Counted from the first letter of the stretch, positions 8,567-17,216 are shown. The stretch: DNA of 34,554 nt from Candidatus Aphodovivens excrementavium (GCA_018715935.1 DVKR01000039.1:1-34554), one strand, 5' to 3'. Numbers and translations are program-made. The notes: generated by a model from the letters alone, not told the origin.

Positions 8567-8594
8567 ATTGTAGGCGCACTCGATGGCTTGTCAA
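8567..8594 (-). promoter_or_regulatory. Sigma70-type promoter for the riboswitch-symporter transcript
   Basis: On the minus strand TTGACA (8594-8589) is followed after 16 bases by TACAAT (8572-8567). This is a perfect -35 and a near-consensus -10. Transcription would begin near 8560 and run through the glycine riboswitch into the AGCS gene. Confidence 0.75.
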
Positions 8595-8737
8595 ACATAT
8601 TTTTTGGACGGTGCGTAGAATCGTCGGCGGAATGAGGTGGGAAAACGGATATAGTGGCTGAGTGAAAAGACGAGCACTACCGGGCGCGATAAAAAGACGA
8701 TGCGTGTTTCTGTGCGCCTTTGCGAGGAGAATCTGCT

Positions 8738-11095
8738 TTGACTACATTGAAAGATCTGCCTATCGGCCAAACCGCCACGGTTCAGCTGGTGGGAGGCGAG
8801 GGTGCGCTGCGCCAGCACTTTTTGGACATGGGAATTATCCCACAAGCAGAGGTTGCCATGGTCAAACATGCGCCCATGGGCGACCCTGTGGAGGTGCGCA
8901 TTCACGGCTACGAGCTTACCCTGCGCCTTGACGATGCGGCCAAAATCGAAATTGCGAACATCCGCGACACGGGCGCGCAGCCGGCGGCGCACCCTGCGCC
9001 GAAGCCCCTCAACCATCCCGGCCTAGGAGAAGGCGGTGCGCGCTTTCACGACAAGGCGACCGAAAGCCCTCTGCCCGAAGGCCAGACTATCACCTTTGCG
9101 CTGGCGGGAAACCAGAACTGCGGCAAGACTACGCTGTTCAACCAGCTCACGGGTTCAAACCAGCACGTGGGCAACTTTCCCGGCGTGACGGTGGACCGCA
9201 AAGACGGATCCATCAAGGGACATCCGGAAACGCAGGTGACCGACCTTCCGGGCATCTACTCGATGTCTCCCTACTCCTCAGAAGAGCTGGTTACGCGCGC
9301 GTTTTTGCTCGATGAGCACCCGTGCGGCATCATCAATATCGTTGATGCCACCAATATCGAGCGCAACCTGTATCTGACGATGCAGCTGATGGAGCTGGGC
9401 ATTCCTATGGTGCTTGCGCTCAACATGATGGACGAGGTGACGGGAAACGGCGGCTCCATTCACGTGAACGAGATGGAGGAGCTGCTGGGCATCCCCGTGG
9501 TTCCTCTTGTTGCCGCACGCAACGAAGGCACGGCAGAGCTGATCGACCATGCGCTTCATGTGGCTAAGTTCCAGGAGAGCCCGGTGCGCCAAGACTTCTG
9601 CGACCCGGAAGATCACGGCGGAGCGGTCCACCGCTGCCTGCACAGCATCATGCATCTTATCGAGGATCACGCCGAACGTGCGGGCATCCCGCGGCGTTTC
9701 GCTGCGAGCAAGCTTGCTGAGGGCGATCGTCAAGTGCTGGAGGCGCTCCAGCTTGACCAGAACGAGCAGGAAACGCTTGAGCACATCATCTGCCAAATGG
9801 AAGCGGAGCGCGGCCTCGACCGCGCGGCTGCCATAGCGGAAATGCGGTTCAGCTTCATCGAGCGCGTGTGCGCGCAGACGGTGGTGAAGCCTCGCGAAAG
9901 CCGCGAGCATGCGCGCAGTCAAAAGATCGACCGCATCCTCACCGGACGTTTTACTGCAATCCCTGCCTTTGTTGCCATCATGGCTCTGGTGTTCTGGCTG
10001 ACGTTCAACGTTGTGGGAGCTTGGCTTTCGGAGCTCCTTGATGCGTCTATCACCTGGATAACCGACACGGTTGCTTCTGCCATGGTGGCGGCGCAGGTGA
10101 ACGAAGTGCTGCAATCGTTGGTGGTGGACGGCATTTTCAACGGCGTGGGCAGCGTGCTTTCGTTTGTGCCCACCATCGTGACGCTGTTTTTCTTCCTGTC
10201 GATTCTGGAAGATTCTGGCTATATGGCGCGCGTGGCGTTTGTGATGGACAAGCTTTTGCGCAAAATCGGGCTGTCGGGTCGCTCGATCGTGCCTATGCTT
10301 AACGGGTTTGGATGCACGGTTCCCTCCGTTATGGCAAGCCGCACGCTTCCGTCCGAGCGCGACCGAAAGATGACGGTGCTGCTTACGCCGTATATGAGCT
10401 GTTCGGCCAAGCTTCCCATCTACGCGTTTCTTACGGCTGCGTTCTTCCCTCAGACGGGGGCGCTTGTGATGGTTGCGCTGTACTTCGGCGGCATCGTGGT
10501 GGGTATTCTGGTGGCGCTTCTGCTGCGGAAAAGCCTGTTTTCTGGCGAGGCGGTGCCGTTTGTCATGGAGCTGCCCAACTACCGTTTGCCCGGTGCGAAG
10601 AACGTGGGGCGGCTGTTGTGGGATAAGGCGAAAGACTTCCTTCAGCGCGCCTTTACCATCATCTTCGTGGCGACCATTGTCATTTGGGTTTTGCAGACGT
10701 TCGACTTCACGCTGAACGTGGTGTCCGACTCGCAAAACAGCATCCTGGCGGTTATCGCGGGTTGGATTGCGCCGGTGTTCGCGCCGCTTGGCTTCGGCGA
10801 TTGGCGCATCTCCACCGCGCTTATCACGGGCGTCATGGCAAAAGAGAGCGTGGTGTCTACGCTGTCCATCCTGTTCGGCGGCGTAGGCGCCATCACGGCG
10901 GCGCTTTCGCCGTTAGCGGCCCTGAGTTTGTTGGTGTTCTGCCTGTTGTATACGCCCTGCATTGCGGCGCTCGCATCGGTTAAGCGCGAGTTGGGAGGCA
11001 AATGGGCGGTGGGCGTGGCGTTGTGGCAGCTTGCGGTTGCGTGGGTGGTGGCGTTTGCGGTGCATGGTGTCGGCCTTTTGGTCGGCATGGCGTAG
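8738..11095 (+). CDS. feoB: Fused FeoA-FeoB ferrous iron transporter
   Basis: A 785-aa protein. Residues 1-72 are a FeoA (SH3-like) domain, including LRQHFLDMGIIPQAEV. A 45-residue linker rich in Pro and Ala leads to the FeoB GTPase with G1 GNQNCGKT (124-131), PGVT, DLPG and LNMMD. The C-terminal half holds the membrane Gate regions, with the conserved PMLNGFGCTVPSVMASR and MSCSAKLPIYAF. It imports Fe2+ across the inner membrane. I chose the TTG at 8738, giving MTTLKDLPIG, because GAGGAGA sits 7 bases before it; an earlier TTG at 8720 would place that site inside the gene. FeoA and FeoB are usually separate genes, so the fusion is notable though known in other bacteria. No FeoC is seen. It is divergent from the symporter; a possible -10 (TATAGT) is at 8650-8655. 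Confidence 0.93.
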   Translation: MTTLKDLPIGQTATVQLVGGEGALRQHFLDMGIIPQAEVAMVKHAPMGDPVEVRIHGYELTLRLDDAAKIEIANIRDTGAQPAAHPAPKPLNHPGLGEGGARFHDKATESPLPEGQTITFALAGNQNCGKTTLFNQLTGSNQHVGNFPGVTVDRKDGSIKGHPETQVTDLPGIYSMSPYSSEELVTRAFLLDEHPCGIINIVDATNIERNLYLTMQLMELGIPMVLALNMMDEVTGNGGSIHVNEMEELLGIPVVPLVAARNEGTAELIDHALHVAKFQESPVRQDFCDPEDHGGAVHRCLHSIMHLIEDHAERAGIPRRFAASKLAEGDRQVLEALQLDQNEQETLEHIICQMEAERGLDRAAAIAEMRFSFIERVCAQTVVKPRESREHARSQKIDRILTGRFTAIPAFVAIMALVFWLTFNVVGAWLSELLDASITWITDTVASAMVAAQVNEVLQSLVVDGIFNGVGSVLSFVPTIVTLFFFLSILEDSGYMARVAFVMDKLLRKIGLSGRSIVPMLNGFGCTVPSVMASRTLPSERDRKMTVLLTPYMSCSAKLPIYAFLTAAFFPQTGALVMVALYFGGIVVGILVALLLRKSLFSGEAVPFVMELPNYRLPGAKNVGRLLWDKAKDFLQRAFTIIFVATIVIWVLQTFDFTLNVVSDSQNSILAVIAGWIAPVFAPLGFGDWRISTALITGVMAKESVVSTLSILFGGVGAITAALSPLAALSLLVFCLLYTPCIAALASVKRELGGKWAVGVALWQLAVAWVVAFAVHGVGLLVGMA

Positions 11096-11290
11096 CACTA
11101 GCTCGTCTGAGGTGGCTGCGGGAAAAGAAGCAGGCGAGAGGCTTTCTTTTATCCTGCGGTTCGCTCTTTGACGCCCGAAGCGGCTGCTTTCGCCTCTTCG
11201 CTGCTCGAAGCGCGTGCCCTCTTTTCTTCCCGGTCGGCTAGAATATCCGTCGCAGGATGAGAGCCTACGAGAACGTGAGGAAGGGATCTT

Positions 11291-12676
11291 TTGTCTGCCA
11301 TCAACCCCGGAGTCTACAAGGCGATAGTGCGCGTGCGTGAGGCGCGCCTTTTTGACATCGGCTGCTTTTTGATGCGCTTTCTTCCCTATATGAACACTAT
11401 TGGTACCGTAACCATGCTTACGCTGTCGGGGTTCTCGTTTTTCGTGGCGGGGCTTGTTTCTTCTACCATCGCTTTGGCAACGTTCATTGTTTCGCCGCGC
11501 GTTTCGAAGCTCATTGACACCTACGGTCAATCGCGCGTGGTTCCGTGGGCTGCGCTTGCCAACCTGGTGGGGCTATGCCTGATGGTGGCGGTGGTGGCGC
11601 TCGAAGGGGCGGTGCCCCTGCTGTTTGTTGCGGCCGTGCTGATGGGCTGCACGCCCAACCCTCCCGCCTTGGCACGCGCTCGTTGGACGTATCTCATACG
11701 GTCGGGCAAGCTGGGGAACGCCGCTCCCGTGATGCGCACGATGTTTTCCTACGAAGGCGTGCTTGACGACGTGGGGTTCATGTTCAGCCCCTCGCTGTCG
11801 GTTGCGCTGGCATCGGCGATTGCCCCGTTTGCCGGCATGGTGTTCGGCGGCGCGGCATTCGCGCTCGGCACGGTGCTGCTGTTGCTGTCGCGCAACACCG
11901 AGCCGCGCCCCGGATGGAGCGAGGTGGTTGCCGAAGGGGTCGAAGAGGGTGCTGAGGAAGGTGTCGGTGCGGCGCGCACGCGGAAGGGCGTGGACGGCAA
12001 CCCCGCCGAAAACCCTGCCGACAACTCTGCTGCTGGCGAGGATTTCCTTCATCGTAAAAGCGTGTTTCGAACCACTGCGGTCGTGCGTGTGATGTTTTTC
12101 ATGATGCTGTTCGTGGGCGCGTTCTATGGCGTGTTCGATACGGCAACCGTGTCGTTTGCCGAGGAGATGGGAGACCCCACGTTCGCGAGTATCGTGCTCA
12201 TGGCTTCGGCGATCACCTCGATGCTCATGGGGTTTGTGTTCGGCATGATTCGCCTTCGCATGCCGCAGTACCGCCAGCTGGTGCTCTTTGCGGTGATAAT
12301 CGGCCTCGCCTATGGAACGATGATGTTTATCGACTCGCCCATGATGCTGTTTGTCGTGGGCACGCTTGCCGGCTTGGCCTATGCTCCGTTTTTGATCGTG
12401 ATAAACGCCACTTGCGAGCGGTCGGTGTCGGGCGATCGGCTTACCGAGGCCATCACCTGGATAAACGCCGGAATTACCTGCGGAATGGCGTTTGGCCCCA
12501 CCGCTGGCGGGGTGATCATCGACACGTTTGGCGCCGCGCGCAGCTTCGATTTCGGCGCGCTGCTTGCTCTGGCGATTCCGGTGACGGCGCTTGTGTGCTT
12601 CCGCATTATCAAGCGCAACGTGCGCAACGAAACGGAGCTGAGTGTCGCGTATTCTTCGAAGGACGACGCCCAGTAG
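11291..12676 (+). CDS. MFS transporter of unknown substrate
   Basis: A 461-aa major facilitator superfamily carrier with about 12 hydrophobic helices in two halves. The halves are separated near residues 200-260 by a charged, Glu-rich cytosolic loop (long runs of EGVEEG type) that is unusually long. After the second half the C-terminus is short and basic. The TTG at 11291 is the start, with GAGGAAGGGA about 5 bases upstream. The protein resembles sugar- or drug-efflux type MFS members, but I see no residue pattern that names a substrate. It is followed by a bidirectional terminator and a convergent hydrolase gene. The 195 bases before it contain no feature I can support beyond the ribosome binding site. 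Confidence 0.8.
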   Translation: MSAINPGVYKAIVRVREARLFDIGCFLMRFLPYMNTIGTVTMLTLSGFSFFVAGLVSSTIALATFIVSPRVSKLIDTYGQSRVVPWAALANLVGLCLMVAVVALEGAVPLLFVAAVLMGCTPNPPALARARWTYLIRSGKLGNAAPVMRTMFSYEGVLDDVGFMFSPSLSVALASAIAPFAGMVFGGAAFALGTVLLLLSRNTEPRPGWSEVVAEGVEEGAEEGVGAARTRKGVDGNPAENPADNSAAGEDFLHRKSVFRTTAVVRVMFFMMLFVGAFYGVFDTATVSFAEEMGDPTFASIVLMASAITSMLMGFVFGMIRLRMPQYRQLVLFAVIIGLAYGTMMFIDSPMMLFVVGTLAGLAYAPFLIVINATCERSVSGDRLTEAITWINAGITCGMAFGPTAGGVIIDTFGAARSFDFGALLALAIPVTALVCFRIIKRNVRNETELSVAYSSKDDAQ

Positions 12677-12728
12677 CGTTCTTCTCGGTAAGGCAAGCGC
12701 CCTGCATCGGACGTCCTGTCTCATAAAA

Positions 12729-12779
12729 AACCGCACCTTCGAACCTTGGCTTTGCTCGTCCAAGGCTCGAGGTGCGGTT
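12729..12779. terminator. Bidirectional terminator between MFS gene and hydrolase gene
   Basis: AACCGCACC (12729-12737) pairs with GGTGCGGTT (12771-12779), and inside it CCTTGG pairs with CCAAGG. On the minus strand six T follow directly, making a good rho-independent terminator for the hydrolase. On the plus strand the tail is only TTCATTTCC, weaker but usable for the MFS gene. Confidence 0.85.
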
Positions 12780-12811
12780 CATTTCCGAGTTAGGGGTCGG
12801 TTGCCTGCGCT

Positions 12812-12898
12812 TCGGCTGGGGGCAGGGCTGGCTTCCGTGTCGCTCTCGATGGTGCTCAAAGAGTCGGTTTCCTACTCCTCGGCTGGGGGGCAGGGCTG
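12812..12898. repeat. Two direct copies of a G-rich 19-20 bp sequence
   Basis: TCGGCTGGGGGCAGGGCTG (12812-12830) recurs as TCGGCTGGGGGGCAGGGCTG (12879-12898), differing by one extra G. Both lie in the short intergenic space between the terminator and the end of the hydrolase gene. No function is evident. Confidence 0.6.
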
Positions 12899-12912
12899 CC
12901 GTGCGTTTCCCG

Positions 12913-13842
12913 CTAGTGCTGCAGGTCCAGCCAGTCGATTATGGTCTCTTCCACGTCGCCTTTGATGTCGTCGTAGTTGTGGATCTCGTGGCGATAGCCC
13001 GGATAGAGCTTGGTGATAACGTCCTCGTGGCCGGTGTCGATGAGCCAGTTGGCAACCTGGTAGACGCCCTCGCCGAAGTTGCCTACGGGGTCTTGGTCGC
13101 CGGCAATCAGCAGAATGGGCAGCTCGGCGGGAACCTGCTTCGCCCAGTCTTCGCCTTCGATGCACAGCATCATGTCGATAAAGTCGCGCAAGCTGATGTT
13201 GTGCGTGGGGTGCGTAAAGGCGTCGAAGGGGTCTTCCGCGTGGTCTTTTTGGACATAGGGATCGTGGCAGATCCACTCGTTGCCCAGCGTAGCGCCTTCA
13301 GAACAGCGGGCGAACATCCAGCCCATCAGCTCGCCCACGTACGCGGGATCCGACTCGTGAGCTTTGCCTGCGGCGATGGCTTCGTCTAGCTTCGCGCGGG
13401 TGGCGTGCGTGTTCTTGAATATGCCGGTGGTGCCGCAGTAGATGGCGCCATCAAGCTCTTCGCCGTATTTTGCGGAGAAGTCGCGCGCAATCATCGAGCC
13501 CATGGAATGGCCAAACATGAAATACGGCAGGTCGGGGTACTTCTTTGTGACTTCGTCTTTGAAGCGCTTCTCGTCTTCCATCATGGTGTGAGGACCCGCA
13601 TCGCCCCAATCGCCCCAGGTGTTGTTGGCGATAGCGGTGGCGCCGTGACCCACGTGGTCGTCGGCAGCCACGATGTAGCCGGCATCCATCAGCGCGACGA
13701 TCATGTGGAAATAGCGACGCGAATGCTCGCCAAAGCCATGAACGAGCTGGACGATGCCTTCGGGCTCGGTGGCGGGGACATAGATCCAGCCGGTTACCTG
13801 GTCGCGACCATTGGACGAGGGGAACTGGATTTCGTGAAGCAT
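12913..13842 (-). CDS. Alpha/beta hydrolase, monoacylglycerol lipase-like
   Basis: A 309-aa serine hydrolase. The oxyanion stretch LVHGFGEHSRRY (residues 33-44), nucleophile elbow GHSMGS with Ser113, acid Asp251 in GDQDPVG and His285 in GYRHEIHN make a complete catalytic triad in the usual order. A cap region lies between about 140 and 235. HGxGEHSxRY is typical of monoacylglycerol lipases and lysophospholipases. There is no signal peptide, so it acts in the cytosol. I chose the ATG at 13842 because GAAGGGA lies 7 bases upstream; the open frame runs on to 14127 but that part encodes low-complexity repeats and is probably not translated. Substrate (monoglyceride, lysophospholipid or other ester) is not determinable here. 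Confidence 0.87.
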   Translation of the reverse strand: MLHEIQFPSSNGRDQVTGWIYVPATEPEGIVQLVHGFGEHSRRYFHMIVALMDAGYIVAADDHVGHGATAIANNTWGDWGDAGPHTMMEDEKRFKDEVTKKYPDLPYFMFGHSMGSMIARDFSAKYGEELDGAIYCGTTGIFKNTHATRAKLDEAIAAGKAHESDPAYVGELMGWMFARCSEGATLGNEWICHDPYVQKDHAEDPFDAFTHPTHNISLRDFIDMMLCIEGEDWAKQVPAELPILLIAGDQDPVGNFGEGVYQVANWLIDTGHEDVITKLYPGYRHEIHNYDDIKGDVEETIIDWLDLQH

Positions 13843-13985
13843 GGTGCATCCCTTCTTTCTGAGGACGGCTTCTGCAGCGGCGCGCGCTTTCGCTGCGCAC
13901 ACGCCCATTATCGCATCTGGCGTCGCGGGAAGAAAGCACGCGTCTAGCGGCATGCCCTGAAGAGAAGGGGGCTGGCGGTATGGCC

Positions 13986-14053
13986 GCGAGGGAGGCTGAT
14001 TTTGGCGTGCAAGGGAGGCCGATTTTGGCCGCAAGGGAGGACGATTTTGGCGT
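13986..14053. repeat. Three tandem copies of a 22-23 bp unit
   Basis: Units beginning GCRAGGGAGG and containing GATTTTGGC start at 13986, 14009 and 14031, followed by a decayed fourth start (GCGAGTGATG). Copies differ at a few positions. They fill most of the space between the divergent hydrolase and coiled-coil genes; the rest of 13843-14184 shows nothing I can name. On the minus strand the array is an open frame reading RQNRPP and SLARQNQPP repeats, joined to the hydrolase frame. Confidence 0.8.
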
Positions 14054-14184
14054 GCGAGTGATGCCTTCATTCCACCTCCGCTTGAATTGCGCTCAAGAAC
14101 CGAGATCGCATTGAAGAATGCGCTCACTTTCGTTTACCATGAAAGGCGTGCAAAGCGTGCGGTGCGGCAAGGGAAAGGGTCGAG

Positions 14185-14877
14185 ATGGTCGAGCGCGAAC
14201 AGCAGGAAGATCTGCGGGAAGACGTTCCTTGCTCGGAAGCGCCTGATTCTCACGATGAGACCGAGGCGGACTATTTCACCGCTCAGCAGGGAAGCGTGCG
14301 CCCCGCAGTGGCGCGTGATTCTCGAAAAAAGCCCATGGGCTCGCACGCGCGTCCTCAAACCAACACGATGAGCTTCGACGGCGAGATTGCCGGCCTCGGC
14401 GTGAGCATGCGCACGATTGCGCTGTTGGTGGCAGTGGTGGTTGCAGTATCGCTGGTGGTTTCGCTCATCGTTTCTTACGCGACGCTTGGGGCGGTGCAAG
14501 GGTCGTTGTCCAACCAGCAGCGCGAGTTCCAAACGGCCTTGCAGGAGCAGTTCGATCAGCAAAAGGCCGAAGTTTCCAGCATGCAGGACGAGCTCAAAGA
14601 TCAGCTGGATGCCGTTACTACGGTGCAGGAAGACAGCGAAGAAGTTGTCCAGGCAAAGCAGTCGCTGCAAGAGGTTATTGGCGAGGCGAATGCGTGGCTT
14701 GAGTCGGGGGACGGTCGCTGGGTGAGCGATCGCACCGAAGAGCAAATGGAAGATGCCATCGAAACCGCGCGGCGCCTCATTGACGAGAGCGGCATTTCCG
14801 ACGCGCAGATCATTCAGCATGCAAAAACCGCCATCGAAGACATCATCGACGGCGTCGACGAGGGTTCGCTCTGGTAA
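14185..14877 (+). CDS. Single-pass membrane protein with coiled coil, unknown function
   Basis: A 230-aa protein I do not recognise. Residues 1-70 are hydrophilic and probably cytosolic. One strong membrane helix spans about 75-97 (TIALLVAVVVAVSLVVSLIV). From about 105 to 165 there is a Gln/Glu-rich region with heptad spacing, a likely coiled coil, and the acidic C-terminus (EDIIDGVDEG) is helical. The ATG has GGGAAAGGG 6 bases upstream. It stands alone, divergent from the hydrolase and about 350 bases ahead of the LysR gene. The topology resembles envelope scaffold or methyl-accepting-like proteins, but no signalling domain is visible. Confidence 0.75.
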   Translation: MVEREQQEDLREDVPCSEAPDSHDETEADYFTAQQGSVRPAVARDSRKKPMGSHARPQTNTMSFDGEIAGLGVSMRTIALLVAVVVAVSLVVSLIVSYATLGAVQGSLSNQQREFQTALQEQFDQQKAEVSSMQDELKDQLDAVTTVQEDSEEVVQAKQSLQEVIGEANAWLESGDGRWVSDRTEEQMEDAIETARRLIDESGISDAQIIQHAKTAIEDIIDGVDEGSLW

Positions 14878-15003
14878 CAAAATCGGAAAAGCGGCATTCA
14901 CCTCTCAGGAATTATTCAAAGAGCGGGTTTCGCCCGAGGCGACAGATTGAAGAGGCAGACGCCCTTGTTTTCGATGCCGTTTTTTTCGAACGTCAAAAAT
15001 AAT

Positions 15004-15099
15004 TTGACAAGAGCAAATGATTTTATCGATCAAACCTAGGGAATTGCTTCCAAACAAAAAACGATGGTGAGATAATTCTCTGATAAGGTTATTCTCAGA
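15004..15099 (+). promoter_or_regulatory. Leader of the LysR gene: -35 box and overlapping inverted repeats
   Basis: TTGACA (15004-15009) is a consensus -35, though no good -10 sits at the ideal distance. Further on, GAGATAATTCTC (15069-15080) is a dyad and TCTGATAAGGTTATTCTCAGA (15079-15099, dyad arms TCTGA/TCAGA) overlaps it. LysR proteins bind such T-N11-A dyads, so autoregulation is a reasonable inference. The rest of 14878-15230 is A/T-rich with no gene. Confidence 0.4.
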
Positions 15100-15230
15100 C
15101 GGTTCTCACTGGCGCCTGAACATGAGAGGGGAGCAGAGCGCGCATTCGTTTGGGGTTTTGTTTGCAAGGAGGTCGCCGCGTTCCCGGGCGCATGCCTTGC
15201 ATAAGAGGGGACACATATCGGGGGGAGTCT

Positions 15231-16100
15231 ATGGAGATCCAGCAACTGCGTCATTTGCTAGCAGCGGCTGAGCACTCGAGCTATGCTCAAGCTGCAAAAC
15301 GTTGTTTCACCAGCCGCCAAAACGTGGCACACTCTGTCAAGATGATCGAGCGCGAACTGGGGGTTTCCCTGTTCGAGCGCCGTGGCAACGAAATGGTGCT
15401 TACAACAGAGGGCAAGCGCGTTGCCAAAGAAGCAAGCAGTATCGTCGCGAAGGTCGACAACCTGCGCGTGATGTTTTCCACTGCAGCTGGCTCAAGCGAG
15501 AGGCTTACGTTTTACGTGGGCACCAACATCCTGGCAGGCATCCCCGCAAGCGTAGACGCCTACATCGCTACGCATGCCGACAAGCTCCAAATGATCGAGG
15601 CAAGCTGCGAGTTCAGCTACAAGCAAGTGTGTTCGGGTGAGGCCGACATCGCTCTTATCATGTGCATGGAGCGCCGTTTCCCCGAATGCGATTCGCTCGA
15701 AGTTTCATCCTCGATATCGTATGCCATTACCGCCGCCGATTCTCCTTTGGCGAAGCTTCCCAGTCTCACTGCAGCTAACTTGAAGGACATGCGCCTCTTG
15801 CTCATGTCCGAACCGCCGTTCCAATATGAGCCTTTGTTCGAACAGCTGGATTCCCTTGGGTTCGACCGCCGTGCGGTAAGCGTTATCCCGTCAACCAGCT
15901 CGATGGTGCATATCATGAAAAGCCGCAAGTCGGTGGGCATCGTGTCCGAGAAGTTCTCGATCGACCCGCCGCGCGGCTCCATTGCGGTTCCTATCGCAGA
16001 TACGCGTTTGAACTGGCATTTCTATATTTTGTATCAAGCGAGTTCCGAAAAGTATCCCTATATCGCCAAGTTTGCGGAAGGGGTTCGCAAAGCGTTTTAG
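15231..16100 (+). CDS. LysR-family transcriptional regulator
   Basis: A 289-aa protein. Residues 1-60 are the winged helix-turn-helix (EIQQLRHLLAAAEHSSYAQA, then SRQNVAHSVKMIERELG and LFERRG). From about 88 onward lies the periplasmic-binding-like effector domain. I chose the ATG at 15231, with GGGGGGAG 4 bases upstream; the open frame extends to 15150 but without a better site. It is the first gene of a plus-strand set leading to the molybdoenzyme, so it probably controls that module in response to the enzyme's substrate or a related small molecule. LysR genes usually sit next to their targets; this one is separated from the enzyme by one unknown gene. The effector is unknown. Confidence 0.92.
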   Translation: MEIQQLRHLLAAAEHSSYAQAAKRCFTSRQNVAHSVKMIERELGVSLFERRGNEMVLTTEGKRVAKEASSIVAKVDNLRVMFSTAAGSSERLTFYVGTNILAGIPASVDAYIATHADKLQMIEASCEFSYKQVCSGEADIALIMCMERRFPECDSLEVSSSISYAITAADSPLAKLPSLTAANLKDMRLLLMSEPPFQYEPLFEQLDSLGFDRRAVSVIPSTSSMVHIMKSRKSVGIVSEKFSIDPPRGSIAVPIADTRLNWHFYILYQASSEKYPYIAKFAEGVRKAF

Positions 16101-16139
16101 TGCTCGGTGCAAAAGACGGCGCTACAAAAGAATCGTTCG

Positions 16140-16157
16140 AAAAGGGCACGCCCTTTT
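16140..16157 (+). terminator. Weak hairpin after the LysR gene
   Basis: AAAAGGGC pairs with GCCCTTTT with almost no loop, about 40 bases past the LysR stop. A T-containing stretch follows after a short gap. It may end the LysR transcript, but the fit is modest. Confidence 0.4.
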
Positions 16158-16276
16158 GGATCGCCTTTTGCGCGCTGCGTTTCCTGTCGGAACCTTTAGC
16201 GTCAAATTCACTTTGCCCCTTTGAAATTCCCGGGGGGTACTTTGCGGGTGAGATAACCCTAACAATGAAAAAGGCG

Positions 16277-16323
16277 GAAGGCATCGCTTACGAGGACCCC
16301 CGAACCCGTCAAGCGATGCCTTC
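16277..16323. other. 13-bp perfect inverted repeat ahead of the 193-aa gene
   Basis: GAAGGCATCGCTT (16277-16289) and AAGCGATGCCTTC (16311-16323) are perfectly complementary, 21 bases apart. The right arm ends 30 bases before the ATG of the next gene. On the plus strand no T run follows, so it is a candidate leader structure or operator. On the minus strand it is followed, after CGCC, by five T, but no minus-strand gene ends there. Confidence 0.6.
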
Positions 16324-16353
16324 GCTGCAGAGCAGGTAAGGGAGTGAGCTAAT

Positions 16354-16935
16354 ATGACATTAGACGAATTGATGAAAGAAGTTGATGAACAGCCCGAGCG
16401 CCAGCGGAAAGAGTTCAAGGAGATCATCACGCTTTCAACCCTTGGCGGCGATATCCTTCCCAACATGAAGGAGCATCTGGAAAAGGCCAATACGCTGCGC
16501 GAGTTCCTTCACTACATGTACGAGGACGACAACTGCCGCTACGAAAAGGCATGGGCGCTGTGGGTGAAGATGGCGAACCTTCCGTGGTACGAGCGCTTTG
16601 TTCCGGAGTTCGTGAACGAAGGCGTGGTCATCGAGCACGGTGGCGCGGTGGTGGAATGCGGCGAGAGCATGATCCTCATTCCGGTGCGCGGTATCCGCGG
16701 GCGCGATCGCACCATTGACATCTACGTATATCCCGACGACGGTTTCAATGTCGATGTTGCCGAGTATCTGGGGTCAATAAGCGGAAAGTTTACGTGCTAC
16801 GAGCTGCCGCTTGAGGGAACGTTCGACATCTATCGTGCTGGCAAAGCGCTGGTTTTCGAACGCTGGGCATTCGATGAGCTGGGAGGACGTCGCGAGCGTC
16901 CTTCGCGCAAGGGTGCGTGCCCCTGCAAGGTCTAA
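16354..16935 (+). CDS. Uncharacterised 193-aa protein of the molybdoenzyme module
   Basis: I do not recognise a family. The first 80 residues are helical and charged (MTLDELMKEVDEQPERQRKE, then WYERFVPEF); the middle is beta-rich (VVIEHGGAVVECGESMILIPVRGIRGRDRTIDIYV region, quoted only as a guide); the tail is basic and ends in CPCKV. There is no signal peptide or membrane helix. AAGGGAGTGAG before the ATG is a good ribosome binding site. It lies between the LysR gene and the molybdopterin oxidoreductase, the place and size where a TorD-like maturation chaperone is often found, but the sequence does not look like TorD. A role in handling the enzyme or its regulator is only inferred from position. 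Confidence 0.75.
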   Translation: MTLDELMKEVDEQPERQRKEFKEIITLSTLGGDILPNMKEHLEKANTLREFLHYMYEDDNCRYEKAWALWVKMANLPWYERFVPEFVNEGVVIEHGGAVVECGESMILIPVRGIRGRDRTIDIYVYPDDGFNVDVAEYLGSISGKFTCYELPLEGTFDIYRAGKALVFERWAFDELGGRRERPSRKGACPCKV

Positions 16936-16982
16936 CGTATTCCACAGTAAAGTACCCCCCCCCCTCTCTTTTTACACCTCCA

Positions 16983-17020
16983 GTTGAAAGGGCGACGTCG
17001 AAAGGCGTCGCCCTTTCAAC
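16983..17020 (+). terminator. Strong 15-bp hairpin between the 193-aa gene and the molybdoenzyme gene
   Basis: GTTGAAAGGGCGACG (16983-16997) pairs perfectly with CGTCGCCCTTTCAAC (17006-17020) around an 8-base loop. No T run follows on the plus strand; on the minus strand a run of five A/T bases is close. It may stop or attenuate transcription of the 193-aa gene. A run of ten C (16955-16964) lies just before it. The remaining 17021-17346 has no gene I support. Confidence 0.6.
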
Positions 17021-17216
17021 GTGTAAGGCGCAGTTGTCTATTCGTCCGAAAGAGCGAGGCAGGCGTCTTGCGTGCCATTGAACGTGCGCCTTGGATGCGT
17101 TTAAGGACGTGTCTTGGCACGCGCCATGCTCCGAAAAAACCCGCAATAGTGCCGCTCGCATTGCTTTTGACAGCAGGCAAACCGCCTTTGTCCGCTGTCC
17201 GTTTTGCCCCTCCGGA

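Noticed and set aside
13843..14127. N-terminal extension of the hydrolase
   Set aside because: Low-complexity repeat-coded sequence without conserved features; the ATG at 13842 has a well-placed ribosome binding site.
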